Part shown: one piece after another, positions 51,786-61,114 of the stretch
How the letters are laid out: the number at the start of each line of letters is the position of its first letter
Position numbering within the stretch: the stretch's first letter is position 1
Assembly (NCBI GenBank): GCA_947492925.1
Contig: CANLOQ010000001.1
Coordinates: 1,453,495 to 1,517,494 of the forward strand
Direction of reading: 5' to 3'
Source: an uncultured Sulfitobacter sp.
Lineage (GTDB): Bacteria; Pseudomonadota; Alphaproteobacteria; Rhodobacterales; Rhodobacteraceae
DNA length: 64,000 nucleotides
Program-made: the position numbers and the translations under genes
Notes under the pieces: generated by a model
What the model saw: only the letters and a program-made list of their open reading frames with translations
Databases searched by the model: none
What the model was told of the DNA's origin: nothing

Positions 51786-52628
51786 ATGGCACTCAAGTCG
51801 TACAAACCGACGACGCCGGGCCAGCGTGGGCTGGTACTGATCGACCGTTCGGAGCTTTGGAAAGGCCGCCCGGTCAAAGCCCTCACAGAGGGTCTGACCA
51901 AGAATGGCGGACGGAACAACACCGGACGGATCACGATGCGTCGCAAAGGCGGTGGGGCAAAGCGCCTTTACCGTATCGTTGATTTCAAGCGCAACAAGCT
52001 GGACATGTCCGCTGTTGTGGCGCGGATCGAATATGACCCGAACCGGACAGCATTTATTGCCCTGATCCAGTACGAAGATGGCGAGCAGGCCTATATCCTT
52101 GCGCCTCAGCGTCTGGCAGTAGGTGACAAGGTGATCGCGTCCCAGAAGGCCGACATCAAGCCCGGTAACGCGATGCCCTTCAGCGGCATGCCCATCGGTA
52201 CAATCGTGCACAACATCGAGATGAAGCCCGGCAAGGGTGGTCAGATCGCCCGTGCCGCCGGTACATACGCCCAGTTTGTGGGTCGTGACGGTGGCTACGC
52301 TCAGATCCGTCTGAGCAGTGGCGAGCTGCGTCTGGTGCGTCAGGAATGCATGGCGACCGTTGGTGCCGTGTCCAACCCCGACAACTCCAACCAGAACTAC
52401 GGTAAAGCGGGCCGCATGCGTCACAAGGGCATCCGCCCCTCTGTGCGTGGTGTTGTGATGAACCCGATCGACCACCCGCACGGTGGTGGTGAAGGCCGGA
52501 CCTCTGGTGGTCGTCACCCTGTGACACCTTGGGGCAAGCCCACGAAGGGCGCCAAGACACGTAACAAGAAAAAAGCGTCAAGCAATCTGATCATCAGATC
52601 GCGCCACGCCAAGAAGAAGGGGCGTTAA
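51786..52628 (+). CDS. rplB: 50S ribosomal protein L2
   Basis: 280 residues from the ATG at 51786; the 40 upstream in-frame codons run through the REP-like element and are not L2. [39 protein letters not shown], and the peptidyl-transferase region [25 protein letters not shown] with its essential histidine. Begins the second half of the S10 operon. Confidence 0.98.
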   Translation: MALKSYKPTTPGQRGLVLIDRSELWKGRPVKALTEGLTKNGGRNNTGRITMRRKGGGAKRLYRIVDFKRNKLDMSAVVARIEYDPNRTAFIALIQYEDGEQAYILAPQRLAVGDKVIASQKADIKPGNAMPFSGMPIGTIVHNIEMKPGKGGQIARAAGTYAQFVGRDGGYAQIRLSSGELRLVRQECMATVGAVSNPDNSNQNYGKAGRMRHKGIRPSVRGVVMNPIDHPHGGGEGRTSGGRHPVTPWGKPTKGAKTRNKKKASSNLIIRSRHAKKKGR

Positions 52629-52631
52629 TTC

Positions 52632-52910
52632 ATGTCTCGTTCAGTATGGAAAGGTCCTTTTGTTGACAGCTATGTCCTCAAGAAGGCCGAAGCGACACGT
52701 GAGAGCGGTCGGAATGAAGTGATCAAGATCTGGTCGCGCCGTTCCACGATCCTGCCTCAGTTTGTGGGTCTGACATTTGGTGTCTACAACGGCCGCAAGC
52801 ACATCCCTGTCAACGTCAGCGAAGAAATGATCGGTCAGAAGTTTGGTGAATATTCGCCAACGCGGACCTACTACGGTCATGCCGCCGACAAAAAAGCGAA
52901 GCGGAAATAA
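52632..52910 (+). CDS. rpsS: 30S ribosomal protein S19
   Basis: 92 residues: [52 protein letters not shown]. Head of the 30S subunit, partner of S13. Three bases after rplB. Confidence 0.98.
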   Translation: MSRSVWKGPFVDSYVLKKAEATRESGRNEVIKIWSRRSTILPQFVGLTFGVYNGRKHIPVNVSEEMIGQKFGEYSPTRTYYGHAADKKAKRK

Positions 52911-52913
52911 GCC

Positions 52914-53294
52914 ATGAGCAAGGATAAAAACCCTCGTCGCGTGGCAGACAATGAAGCACGTGCAAAGCTGCGCATGCTGAAGACGTCACCGCAGAAACTG
53001 AACCTCGTTGCTGGTCTGATCCGTGGCAAGAAGGTGGAGCGGGCATTGACCGACCTCACGTTCTCCAAGAAGCGGATCGCGCAGGATGTGAAGAAGTGTC
53101 TTCAGTCCGCGATTGCCAATGCCGAGAACAATCACAACCTGGACGTGGACGAGCTGATCGTGGCGGAAGCCTATGTCGGCAAGAACCTGACCATGAAGCG
53201 TGGACGCCCCCGTGCCCGTGGCCGGTTTGGCAAGATCATGAAGCCTTTTGCCGAAGTCACCATCGTCGTACGCCAAGTTGAGGAGCAAGCATAA
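52914..53294 (+). CDS. rplV: 50S ribosomal protein L22
   Basis: 126 residues: [40 protein letters not shown] and the tunnel beta-hairpin [14 protein letters not shown]. No deletion in the loop linked to macrolide resistance. Overlaps the rpsC ATG by one base. Confidence 0.98.
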   Translation: MSKDKNPRRVADNEARAKLRMLKTSPQKLNLVAGLIRGKKVERALTDLTFSKKRIAQDVKKCLQSAIANAENNHNLDVDELIVAEAYVGKNLTMKRGRPRARGRFGKIMKPFAEVTIVVRQVEEQA

Positions 53295-54001
53295 TGGGTA
53301 ACAAAGTAAACCCGATCGGCATGCGCCTGCAGGTCAACCGTACATGGGACAGCCGCTGGTACGCCGATACGAAGGACTACGGTGATCTTCTGCTGGAAGA
53401 TCTCGCCATCCGCGCCTTCATCAAGGAAGAATGTGCGCAGGCCGGTGTGGCCCGTGTGATCATCGAGCGTCCGCACAAGAAGTGCCGCGTGACGATCCAC
53501 ACAGCACGTCCCGGTGTCATCATCGGCAAGAAAGGTGCGGACATCGAAGGTCTGCGCCAGAAGATTGCCAAGATGACGTCGTCGGAGCTGCACCTCAACA
53601 TCGTTGAAGTGCGCAAGCCTGAGCTGGACGCGCATCTGGTCGGTGAGAGCATTGCACAGCAGCTGGAGCGCCGGGTGTCTTTCCGCCGCGCCATGAAGCG
53701 TGCGGTTCAGAACGCCATGCGCATGGGTGCGTTGGGCATTCGTTGTAACCTTGCCGGTCGTCTGGGCGGTGCCGAGATCGCGCGTACCGAATGGTACCGT
53801 GAGGGCCGCGTGCCCCTGCACACCCTGCGTGCCGACATTGATTACGCGCATGTCGAAGCCAAGACGGCTTATGGCATCATCGGCATCAAGACGTGGATCT
53901 TTAAAGGTGAGATCATGGAACATGATCCAGCCGCACGGGACCGCAAGCACCAGGAACTTCAAGACGGTCCGGCCCCACGTGGTGCTGGCGGTCGCCGGTA
54001 A
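53294..54001 (+). CDS. rpsC: 30S ribosomal protein S3
   Basis: 235 residues: [22 protein letters not shown] domain with [19 protein letters not shown], and C-terminal GARGRLGG-type region ([19 protein letters not shown]). S3 lines the mRNA entry channel. Start overlaps the rplV stop. Confidence 0.98.
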   Translation: MGNKVNPIGMRLQVNRTWDSRWYADTKDYGDLLLEDLAIRAFIKEECAQAGVARVIIERPHKKCRVTIHTARPGVIIGKKGADIEGLRQKIAKMTSSELHLNIVEVRKPELDAHLVGESIAQQLERRVSFRRAMKRAVQNAMRMGALGIRCNLAGRLGGAEIARTEWYREGRVPLHTLRADIDYAHVEAKTAYGIIGIKTWIFKGEIMEHDPAARDRKHQELQDGPAPRGAGGRR

Positions 54002-54012
54002 GGAGTAGATAA

Positions 54013-54426
54013 ATGCTACAGCCAAAACGGACGAAATTCCGCAAGCAGTTCAAAGGCTCGATCAAGGGCATGGCGAAGGGCGGGTCTGACCTGAACTTCG
54101 GCACCTATGGTCTGAAGGCTTTGGAGCCAGAGCGTGTGACTGCGCGCCAGATCGAAGCCGCACGTCGTGCCATGACGCGTCACATGAAGCGTCAGGGCCG
54201 TGTCTGGATCCGCATTTTCCCGGATGTACCTGTTACATCGAAGCCCGTCGAAGTGCGTATGGGTAAAGGTAAAGGTTCCGTGGATTTCTGGGCCTGCAAA
54301 GTGAAGCCCGGCCGCGTGATGTTCGAGATCGACGGTGTGAATGATGATGTGGCACGCGAAGCGCTGCGTCTGGCGGCGATGAAGCTGCCGATCAAAACAC
54401 GGGTCGTCGTGCGCGAAGATTGGTAA
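54013..54426 (+). CDS. rplP: 50S ribosomal protein L16
   Basis: 137 residues: [60 protein letters not shown]. Near the A-site tRNA elbow. In most bacteria rpmC and rpsQ follow at once; here the operon ends in hairpins and a terminator. Confidence 0.98.
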   Translation: MLQPKRTKFRKQFKGSIKGMAKGGSDLNFGTYGLKALEPERVTARQIEAARRAMTRHMKRQGRVWIRIFPDVPVTSKPVEVRMGKGKGSVDFWACKVKPGRVMFEIDGVNDDVAREALRLAAMKLPIKTRVVVREDW

Positions 54427-54513
54427 ACGTCGGCCCCGCCTTGGCGGGGTCTGGCGCGTCGGAGGCAGGGTATCCTTTTAGGATGCCCGTTTCGACACCG
54501 GTGAATTTGAGAG

Positions 54514-54543
54514 CCCCCGCTGAGTGATCAGCGGGGGTTTTTC
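54514..54543 (+). terminator. Intrinsic terminator after rplP
   Basis: CCCCCGCTGA/TCAGCGGGGG perfect stem and a T-run. Two more hairpins precede it: CCCCGCC/GGCGGGG at 54434-54449 and GGG-ATCC/GGAT-CCC at 54467-54487. Confidence 0.92.
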
Positions 54544-54609
54544 TATTTTATCATTTTCGGTACTGAAATAGAGTCAAATCTTGTGAGCTAGTACTAGGTA
54601 TTCCGAACT

Positions 54610-55293
54610 GTGCATCGTGATCCAACCCTCTACATATTTCTTGACGAAGGTGGCGATCTAAACTTTACGCCCACAGGGTCAAAGTACTTCACATTGACCT
54701 GCGTCAGCATGCTGAGGCCGTTTTCGTTGCATACCAAATTGGACACTTACAAGTATGACTTGATAGAATTTCGTAAAGAACCTCGCATAGATTTGGAGTA
54801 CTTTCATTGCGCTGAAGACAACCGATATGTCAAAGCAAAGTTGTTTTCTATTCTTGCATCGGAACTGCACAAAAATTGTGTTGATGCGGTTGTTGTAGAA
54901 AAGGCGAAAACGGGACCAGCATTGCAAGTTGCAGAGAAGTTCTTTCCGCGAATGTTGGGATATTTGCTCAGCTATTCGATTAATAAGTGTCCGAAGAGTG
55001 TCGGAGAAGTTGTGGTCATTACGGACCGAATACCTGTAAATCGAAAAAGGCGGGCAATTGAAAAGGCAATAAAACAAACGCTGAAGGGCATGTTGCCCGC
55101 AGATACGCCGTATCGTGTCATGCATCACGCGTCCAAAGCTCACTACGGACTTCAAATAGCGGACTATCTAAATTGGGCAATTTTCAGAAAGTGGGAACAT
55201 CAGGATCCTACCGTGCATTCAAGTATATCTCATCTCATTCGAAGTGAGTTTGATATCTTTCGAACCGGCCAACGCTTTTACTATGAAAAATGA
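54610..55293 (+). CDS. DUF3800 domain-containing protein
   Basis: 227 residues starting with GTG. DUF3800 hallmarks of an RNase H-like fold: LYIFLDEGGDLNF at the N-terminus with an acidic pair, ITDRIPVNRKRR in the middle, and HHASKAHYGLQIADYLNWAIFRKWE at the C-terminus with a conserved aspartate. The family is common on phage and defence islands; enzymatic activity is not established. AT-rich like the other inserted genes and directly after the S10 operon terminator. Confidence 0.85.
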   Translation: MHRDPTLYIFLDEGGDLNFTPTGSKYFTLTCVSMLRPFSLHTKLDTYKYDLIEFRKEPRIDLEYFHCAEDNRYVKAKLFSILASELHKNCVDAVVVEKAKTGPALQVAEKFFPRMLGYLLSYSINKCPKSVGEVVVITDRIPVNRKRRAIEKAIKQTLKGMLPADTPYRVMHHASKAHYGLQIADYLNWAIFRKWEHQDPTVHSSISHLIRSEFDIFRTGQRFYYEK

Positions 55294-55344
55294 CCTCCCC
55301 GACTACCGTTAGGAGAACCCCTTGGGTTCTTATCATCGGGGAGG
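55294..55344. other. Nested palindrome directly after the DUF3800 gene
   Basis: Outer stem CCTCCCCGA/TCGGGGAGG (9 bp) encloses an inner stem GAACCC/GGGTTC. It begins at the base after the stop codon. No T-run, so either a poor terminator, an RNA 3'-end protector, or a mobile-element end. Confidence 0.5.
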
Positions 55345-55422
55345 GACCTTTATGCAGAAGATAGGGGATATTCAGTAAATTTCAAGTTTACTTATCAAGC
55401 TGGGAAGGAGCGAAATACTCTG

Positions 55423-55758
55423 TCAAACCCCAACCATCAACACATCCGTCTCCCGCGTGATCTCATCCCCGTTGTCCACAGCACTCCTAACCCGACGCAA
55501 ACGCGCCCGCCGCGCCGCCGAAATCAACCGTGCTGCAAGGACCAACTCTGCCCCGCAAACGCGGATCAACGGATTAAGCCGGGGCACTGCGGAATAATCG
55601 CACAGCAGGGGGATCACGACAACTGCCGGATCAGGCGCCAGCAGATCGCTTCCCACCACCACCATCAGCACATCGCCAAAGCCCACGATGTCCAAGCGCT
55701 CCTGTGCCTCGATGACTTTTCCGGCGGCTGTACGGAGATACCCGGAAGCGAAGTATTT
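55423..55758 (-). pseudogene. Decayed ccdB-like toxin gene
   Basis: The minus-strand frame reads MVVVGSDLLAPDPAVVVIPLL, then PRLNPLIRVCGAELVLAARLI and ends DEITRETDVLMVGV, following the CcdB gyrase-toxin layout (QSDLL, RVVVPLL, RLNP, DEI...LLTGI). No proper start: the frame is closed by TGA at 55759-55761, and the first available ATG lies at 55695, well inside. The N-terminal part resembles no CcdB start, and no ccdA is seen upstream. Probably an inactive remnant. The surrounding 700 bp between the DUF3800 gene and the RTX gene hold nothing else clear. Confidence 0.45.
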
Positions 55759-55996
55759 TCAGCATGTTGGCCTGGCGCATGTGGTCATCTGAGTGTGAGG
55801 CAATGCGGTCCACTGAAAGCCAGCCGGGCCTAATGCGGGAAATTCAACGCTGGGTGGAATTTGTGGCCGTTTAGGACGGTTCAGGCCCGAAACTACTATT
55901 GATCATGGGATAAATTACCGAAGACATTCGAATAGATTTGATTTGTCAGCCCGAAAAACAATAGGCTGCAGGGGGTTTGAATAGGGGGATTATCTG

Positions 55997-58843
55997 ATGC
56001 TTTTTGCATATCTTGGTGACGACACGAATTTTTTCAGGAACGCGTACTTTGATGCAAACGGGAACGATGCAACCGTTGTTCAGAGCTTTACCCCAAGTAC
56101 CGTTGTGTTTTTCAATCCTACCACCGGCGTGACCACGACGATTTCCGGTTCGGGATTTACCGCCAACGCCAGCCTTCAGATTACGGGTGGTACAATTTCG
56201 AATATCTTTGTTGAGCGGTCCGGGCTGGCGCTGGGGGAGATTTCGCAGATTGCCTGGTCTGCGGTCAGTTTTGACGCGGTGATGGATGCGATTGAAACCT
56301 CTAATGATCACGGGCCGCTGGGGGCGCTGATCAATCAGAGTACGGGGGTCACGATTGATGCGACGGCATCGCTGGTGCCGGTCACGGATTACAGCAGCGT
56401 CAGCCCGTGGGGGCGTTTGACCGAATTTGTGACGTCGCCGATCCTGAATCTGGATTCGCAATTCAATGACCGCATTTTCACCGGGCTTGGGAATGACACG
56501 ACCCTGTTTCAGTCCGAAGGCAGTAACTTTGCGTTCAATGAATACGAAGCCAGCATCGGTGATGACATCCTCGATTTTTCGGCTTCAAGTTCGCGGTCCT
56601 TTGCCATTCTGGACTATGAGGATTTTGTAAACGGACCCATTACGTTTGATATTGATGCGGGTGCGAATACCGGCACTGTGACGGCGACCGGGTTTGTCGA
56701 TACGCTGATTGATGTGGCGCGGATCATGAACGCGGATGGGATTGAATTTGAAGGGGGCGATCAGAACGACATCTTCAATATCACCGATACCAGCAGCACG
56801 TGGTTCAATTTGCGGGGCAATGAGGGCAACGACACGTTTAACGTGGTTCTGAACAGCATCGGTCGGCTGAGCTATGATTACGGCAGCGCCGGGAACCCCA
56901 CGTCCGGGATCGTGGCGAACTTTGTTACGGGGCTTATCAGCGATGGGTTCGGGGGGACGGATACGCTGAATATCCTGAGCGGATCGGGGCGCATCGAGAT
57001 ACAGGGTACGGACCTGAATGATACGTTTATCGGATCAAATCGGGACGAGCGGTTTATCACGCGATCCGGCAATGACACGGTAGATGGGGGCGGTGGGTTT
57101 GATCTGGTCCGCTATGACCGCAGTGGCGTGGACGCGGTGGACGTCGATCTGGCAGCGCAGACGGCCACCGGCGTTTGGAATGGATCTGCCTTTGCGGATA
57201 CGCTGATCAGTATTGAGAACGTCCGTGGTTCGCGGGCAGGGGATGACACCCTGCTGGGGGATGGTAATGACAACAGCTTCCTCGGGCGCGGTGGCAACGA
57301 TTCAATCGATGGTCGCGGTGGCAATGACTATATTGAAGGTGACGAGGGCAACGATACGCTTATCGGGGGCGACGGCGAAGACAGACTGCTCGGTGAAGTC
57401 GGCAATGACAGCCTTGACGGAGGTGATGGGCGCGACCGCCTTTTTGGGGGTGACGGTGACGATGTCCTTGATGCTTCTGGTGGAACTGCGAATACGCAAG
57501 GTGTTGGCGACGATATCCGTGCCGGTCTGGGCGAAGACACCATCATTGGCCATGCAGGGATATGGGCCGAGGGGGAAGGGATCAATCTGTCCTATTTCAA
57601 TGTTGCCGGTGTTGGTGGCTTGACCATCACCTCAGGCACAAACGGTACTGGCTCAGTCGTAAGCGGCGATCTGCGCGTGAACGATACTTTCACCTACTCG
57701 CATGACTTTGCGGGGTCTCAGGACAACGATAGCATCACAGGATCCAATGAAAATCGTTGGGAGGGCTTTACCGGTCTTCATGGCAACGACACGCTTGATG
57801 GTGGTGGTGGAAACGGCACCAACGTGGCTGTTTACCGCTTCGAAGACGATTACGGCGGCACGCTGGGTCTGGTTGGAAATCTGATGACTGGCATTGTGAT
57901 GGACACGTTTGGTACCACTGATACGCTCGTCAATATAAACGTCGTCCAGGGTTCGATCTTTGGTGACGACTTGGATGCGACAGGCCGAAACGCCTACATC
58001 AGGTTTGAAGGTGACGCTGGCAACGATACGCTGACAGGTGGCAACGGGAATGACAGGATTGAAGGTGGCGCAGGCAACGATGATCTGCGCGGGGGCGTGG
58101 GCAATGACAATCTGCGCGGGGATGAAGGCAGCGACAACCTGCGTGGTGAAGCGGGCAGTGATGTTCTGAACGGCGGCAGTGACAATGATGTTCTGAACGG
58201 GGGGGACGGTGAAGACCTGCTCTTTGGCGGCTCCGGCGATGATCTGATGTTCGGCGGCAGCGGTTTTGACAAGATCTTTGGTGGCGCGGGCACCGACCGC
58301 ATCTTTGGCGGCAATGACAATGACATTGCCAACGGCGGTGGTGACAACGACATCATCAACACAGGGTCGGGCAATGATCTGGTCTTTGCGCAGAACGGCA
58401 ATGATCTGGTGTTCCTGCAAGCGGGCAATGACAAGGCGTTTGGCGGGGACGGCAATGACAAGATTTTCGGCGGTGATGGCCGGGATGATATCAATGCGGG
58501 CGCGGGGAATGATCAGGTCTTTGGCGGCGCGGGGCGCGATGTCATCACCGGTGCAGCCGGGAATGACATCCTGTCGGGCGGCGGTGACGAGGACAGGTTT
58601 GTCTTTGCGGCCAATCAGGGAGCGGACCGGATCACCGATTTTGTGGCGCTTGATCTGCTGGATATTTCGGCCTTTGGCGTGACGGATGGTGGCGCATCCA
58701 ATCAGGACTGGCGGGATGCCACGACCTCCGTTGTGACCAGCGGAGGCGGCAGCAACGTCACCATCAGCTGGGATGGTGGCGGGACGCTGATCCTTGAAGC
58801 GGTAGGGATTGCCAGCCTGACGGACAGCGATTTCGTATTCTGA
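55997..58843 (+). CDS. RTX calcium-binding exoprotein (type I secretion substrate)
   Basis: 948 residues. The N-terminal ~400 residues are a beta-rich non-repeat region with scattered NDT motifs. RTX nonapeptide arrays (GGxGNDxLx) run at about 410-500 and 670-870. The C-terminus carries an uncleaved type I secretion-like end (LDISAFGV... ending SDFVF). No N-terminal signal peptide, as expected. Predicted to fold in calcium outside the cell; no enzymatic domain recognised, so it may be an adhesin or surface layer. No ABC/HlyD secretion genes in the window. GGGGG about 9 bp before the ATG. Confidence 0.88.
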   Translation: MLFAYLGDDTNFFRNAYFDANGNDATVVQSFTPSTVVFFNPTTGVTTTISGSGFTANASLQITGGTISNIFVERSGLALGEISQIAWSAVSFDAVMDAIETSNDHGPLGALINQSTGVTIDATASLVPVTDYSSVSPWGRLTEFVTSPILNLDSQFNDRIFTGLGNDTTLFQSEGSNFAFNEYEASIGDDILDFSASSSRSFAILDYEDFVNGPITFDIDAGANTGTVTATGFVDTLIDVARIMNADGIEFEGGDQNDIFNITDTSSTWFNLRGNEGNDTFNVVLNSIGRLSYDYGSAGNPTSGIVANFVTGLISDGFGGTDTLNILSGSGRIEIQGTDLNDTFIGSNRDERFITRSGNDTVDGGGGFDLVRYDRSGVDAVDVDLAAQTATGVWNGSAFADTLISIENVRGSRAGDDTLLGDGNDNSFLGRGGNDSIDGRGGNDYIEGDEGNDTLIGGDGEDRLLGEVGNDSLDGGDGRDRLFGGDGDDVLDASGGTANTQGVGDDIRAGLGEDTIIGHAGIWAEGEGINLSYFNVAGVGGLTITSGTNGTGSVVSGDLRVNDTFTYSHDFAGSQDNDSITGSNENRWEGFTGLHGNDTLDGGGGNGTNVAVYRFEDDYGGTLGLVGNLMTGIVMDTFGTTDTLVNINVVQGSIFGDDLDATGRNAYIRFEGDAGNDTLTGGNGNDRIEGGAGNDDLRGGVGNDNLRGDEGSDNLRGEAGSDVLNGGSDNDVLNGGDGEDLLFGGSGDDLMFGGSGFDKIFGGAGTDRIFGGNDNDIANGGGDNDIINTGSGNDLVFAQNGNDLVFLQAGNDKAFGGDGNDKIFGGDGRDDINAGAGNDQVFGGAGRDVITGAAGNDILSGGGDEDRFVFAANQGADRITDFVALDLLDISAFGVTDGGASNQDWRDATTSVVTSGGGSNVTISWDGGGTLILEAVGIASLTDSDFVF

Positions 58844-58878
58844 TCTGCCGCACCATTGGTGACTGTGGTTAAATGGAC

Positions 58879-58911
58879 GGTGCTTTGGGGTATTACCCCA
58901 AGGCACCTTTT
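58879..58911 (+). terminator. Intrinsic terminator of the RTX gene
   Basis: GGTGC-TTGGGGT/ACCCCAA-GCACC stem then TTTT. Confidence 0.88.
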
Positions 58912-59371
58912 GGTCTGTCGGGAAAGTCGGATGCCGGATGCGCCGTGTTTGCGGGGCTGGAAGGCATCGCGTTGCGGCGTTTTTCGATGATCCCTGACCT
59001 GATGTCGCGCAGTGGATTGATCCCGCCGCTATCGTATTAATCGACTTATCTGTTAATGTGTTACGACGACGGTGATGCCGGGCGCGGGGACTTGTGGGAC
59101 GTTTTCATGCGGACCGCCCGTTGCGCAGGGCAGGAAACGGATGCGGGTGATAGGTTTTGCTGCTTCATTTGGGATTGGCGTGCGTTTGATGATGGAATGA
59201 CCGGCGCTTTTGCAGCGGTTTGGTGGACAGGTCATTGGCCGTGTGGAAGTGTCTGGCAGGCGTTGTAAAAAATAGACGCGGCGGGCAATTGATGATTGAC
59301 GCAAATGCAAAAAATATTCACCATAGTGAAAACAATCGCTGACTTTCGGCGCTTGAAAGGAAGATTCGACT
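58912..59371. other. Intergenic region upstream of formate dehydrogenase
   Basis: About 460 bp. Short overlapping open frames on both strands (for example 59056-59268) look non-coding: odd composition and no ribosome binding site. The last 75 bp hold an AT-rich stretch and a palindromic candidate operator. Confidence 0.6.
59317..59330. promoter_or_regulatory. Candidate operator of the formate dehydrogenase operon
   Basis: Perfect inverted repeat TTCAC-CATA-GTGAA, 41 bp before the ATG. A TTGACG at 59296 could be the -35, which would place the repeat over the -10 region, a position expected for repression. The regulator is unknown. Confidence 0.45.
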
Positions 59372-61111
59372 ATGGCGCTTGATGATCGCAAGGGTGTTTG
59401 GAAATCAGGCAAAGGCCGGGGCAGGCATACGCCGAAGGGCCGCCAGCTGGACGATGAGGCGCTGGCCGATGTTCTTGCGCTGATCGGAGATCGGCCGCGC
59501 CGCAGCGATCTGTTGATCGAGTTTTTGCACCTGATTCAGGATGCTTATGGTCATTTGTCGGCGGCGCATATGCGCGCGCTGGCCGAGGAAATGCGGCTGT
59601 CGATGGCCGAAGTCTGGGAAGTGGCGACATTTTATGCCCACTTTGACCCGATCAAGGAAGGTGAGACACCGCCGCCCAGCCTGACGATCCGGGTTTGCGA
59701 TTCCCTGTCGTGTGAACTGGCCGGTGCGCAGCAGCTTAAGGCGGCGCTGGAGGACGGGCTTGATCCGGCAGAGGTGCGGGTTCTGCGCGCGCCCTGTATG
59801 GGACGGTGCGATACAGCGCCGGTGCTGGAGCTGGGCCATCACCACATTGACCATGCCACGCCGGAAAAGGTGGATGCAGCGATTGCGGCGGGCCACACCC
59901 ATGCCGACATTCCAGACTACGAAGGGTATGCCGCCTATGCAGAACAGGGCGGGTATGAGACGCTGAAGGCGCTGCGGACCTCGGGTGACTGGGAACAGGT
60001 TCAGGACAAGGTGCTGAGTTCGGGGCTGCGTGGTCTGGGTGGTGCGGGATTTCCGTCCGGCAAGAAATGGGGCTTTGTGCGCGCAAACGCGGGGCCGCGG
60101 TATCTGGCGGTCAACGGGGACGAAGGCGAACCGGGGACGTTCAAGGACCGCTACTATCTGGAGCGCACGCCGCATCTGTTTCTTGAGGGGATGTTGATTG
60201 CTGCCTGGGCGGTCGAGGCTGACACCTGTTTTATCTACATGCGCGACGAATATCCGGCAGTGCTGGACATACTTGCGACCGAAATCACGGCGCTTGAGGA
60301 TGCGGGCATTGTAGCACCGGGGTACATTGACCTGCGGCGCGGTGCGGGGGCCTATATCTGCGGCGAAGAAAGCGCGATGATTGAAAGCATCGAGGGCAAG
60401 CGCGGGATTCCGCGCCACCGCCCGCCGTTTGTGGCGCAGGTGGGTATTTTTGGCCGTCCGACGCTGGTGCATAATGTGGAGACCCTGCTGTGGGTCGCGC
60501 GGGTTTGCCGCGAGGGGCCGGAGGTGTTGAACACGACCGAAAAGAACGGCCGGACCGGGCTGCGCAGCTATTCTATTTCGGGCCGGGTGGCGGCACCGGG
60601 CGTATATCTTCTGCCTGCGGGGTCCACGATCATGGATCTGATTGAGGCTGCGGGCGGGATGCTGGACGGGCATGTGTTCAAGGCGTACCAGCCCGGTGGG
60701 CCGTCTGCCGGGCTGTTGCCTGCGTCAATCAATGACGTGCCGATGGATTTTGACACGCTTCAGGCGCATGGGACGTTCATCGGGTCGGCGGCGATTGTGA
60801 TTCTGAGTGATCACGACAAGGCCCGCGATGCGGCGCTGAATATGCTGCGGTTTTTCGAAGACGAAAGCTGTGGGCAGTGCACGCCGTGCCGCGTGGGGTG
60901 TGAGAAAGCCGTCAAGCTGATGCAGGCCGACCAGTGGGACCAGCCGTTGCTGGAGGAATTGAGCCAGGCGATGGTGGATGCGTCGATCTGCGGTCTGGGT
61001 CAGGCGGCGCCGAACCCGATCCGGCTGACGATGAAACATTTTGCGGATGAAGTCGGGTCTGATCCCGCTGCCCCCGGCGGTGACGCAGCTGCATACGGAA
61101 CAAAGGTATAA
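59372..61111 (+). CDS. NAD-dependent formate dehydrogenase, fused gamma-beta (NuoE-NuoF-like) subunit
   Basis: 579 residues. N-terminal NuoE/FdsG-like part (about 1-165) with a [2Fe-2S] site from CDSLSC and APCMGRC; then a NuoF/FdsB-like part with FMN/NADH binding (GLRGLGGAGFPSGKKW, NGDEGEPGTFKDR), SLBB region, and the [4Fe-4S] site ESCGQCTPCRVG plus a distal Cys in SICGLGQ. In the Rhodobacter FdsGBA system these are two genes; here they are one chain. Passes electrons from the molybdenum subunit to NAD+. AAGGAAG upstream; the alpha subunit follows after three bases. Confidence 0.92.
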   Translation: MALDDRKGVWKSGKGRGRHTPKGRQLDDEALADVLALIGDRPRRSDLLIEFLHLIQDAYGHLSAAHMRALAEEMRLSMAEVWEVATFYAHFDPIKEGETPPPSLTIRVCDSLSCELAGAQQLKAALEDGLDPAEVRVLRAPCMGRCDTAPVLELGHHHIDHATPEKVDAAIAAGHTHADIPDYEGYAAYAEQGGYETLKALRTSGDWEQVQDKVLSSGLRGLGGAGFPSGKKWGFVRANAGPRYLAVNGDEGEPGTFKDRYYLERTPHLFLEGMLIAAWAVEADTCFIYMRDEYPAVLDILATEITALEDAGIVAPGYIDLRRGAGAYICGEESAMIESIEGKRGIPRHRPPFVAQVGIFGRPTLVHNVETLLWVARVCREGPEVLNTTEKNGRTGLRSYSISGRVAAPGVYLLPAGSTIMDLIEAAGGMLDGHVFKAYQPGGPSAGLLPASINDVPMDFDTLQAHGTFIGSAAIVILSDHDKARDAALNMLRFFEDESCGQCTPCRVGCEKAVKLMQADQWDQPLLEELSQAMVDASICGLGQAAPNPIRLTMKHFADEVGSDPAAPGGDAAAYGTKV

Positions 61112-61114
61112 GCC

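Noticed and set aside
57210-58560. Repetitive DNA in the RTX gene as a possible repeat array or CRISPR
   Set aside because: The repeats are 27-bp coding units for RTX nonapeptides with no regular spacers.
59056-59412. Short frames on both strands upstream of formate dehydrogenase
   Set aside because: They overlap each other, lack ribosome sites and have odd Trp/Cys-rich or basic composition.
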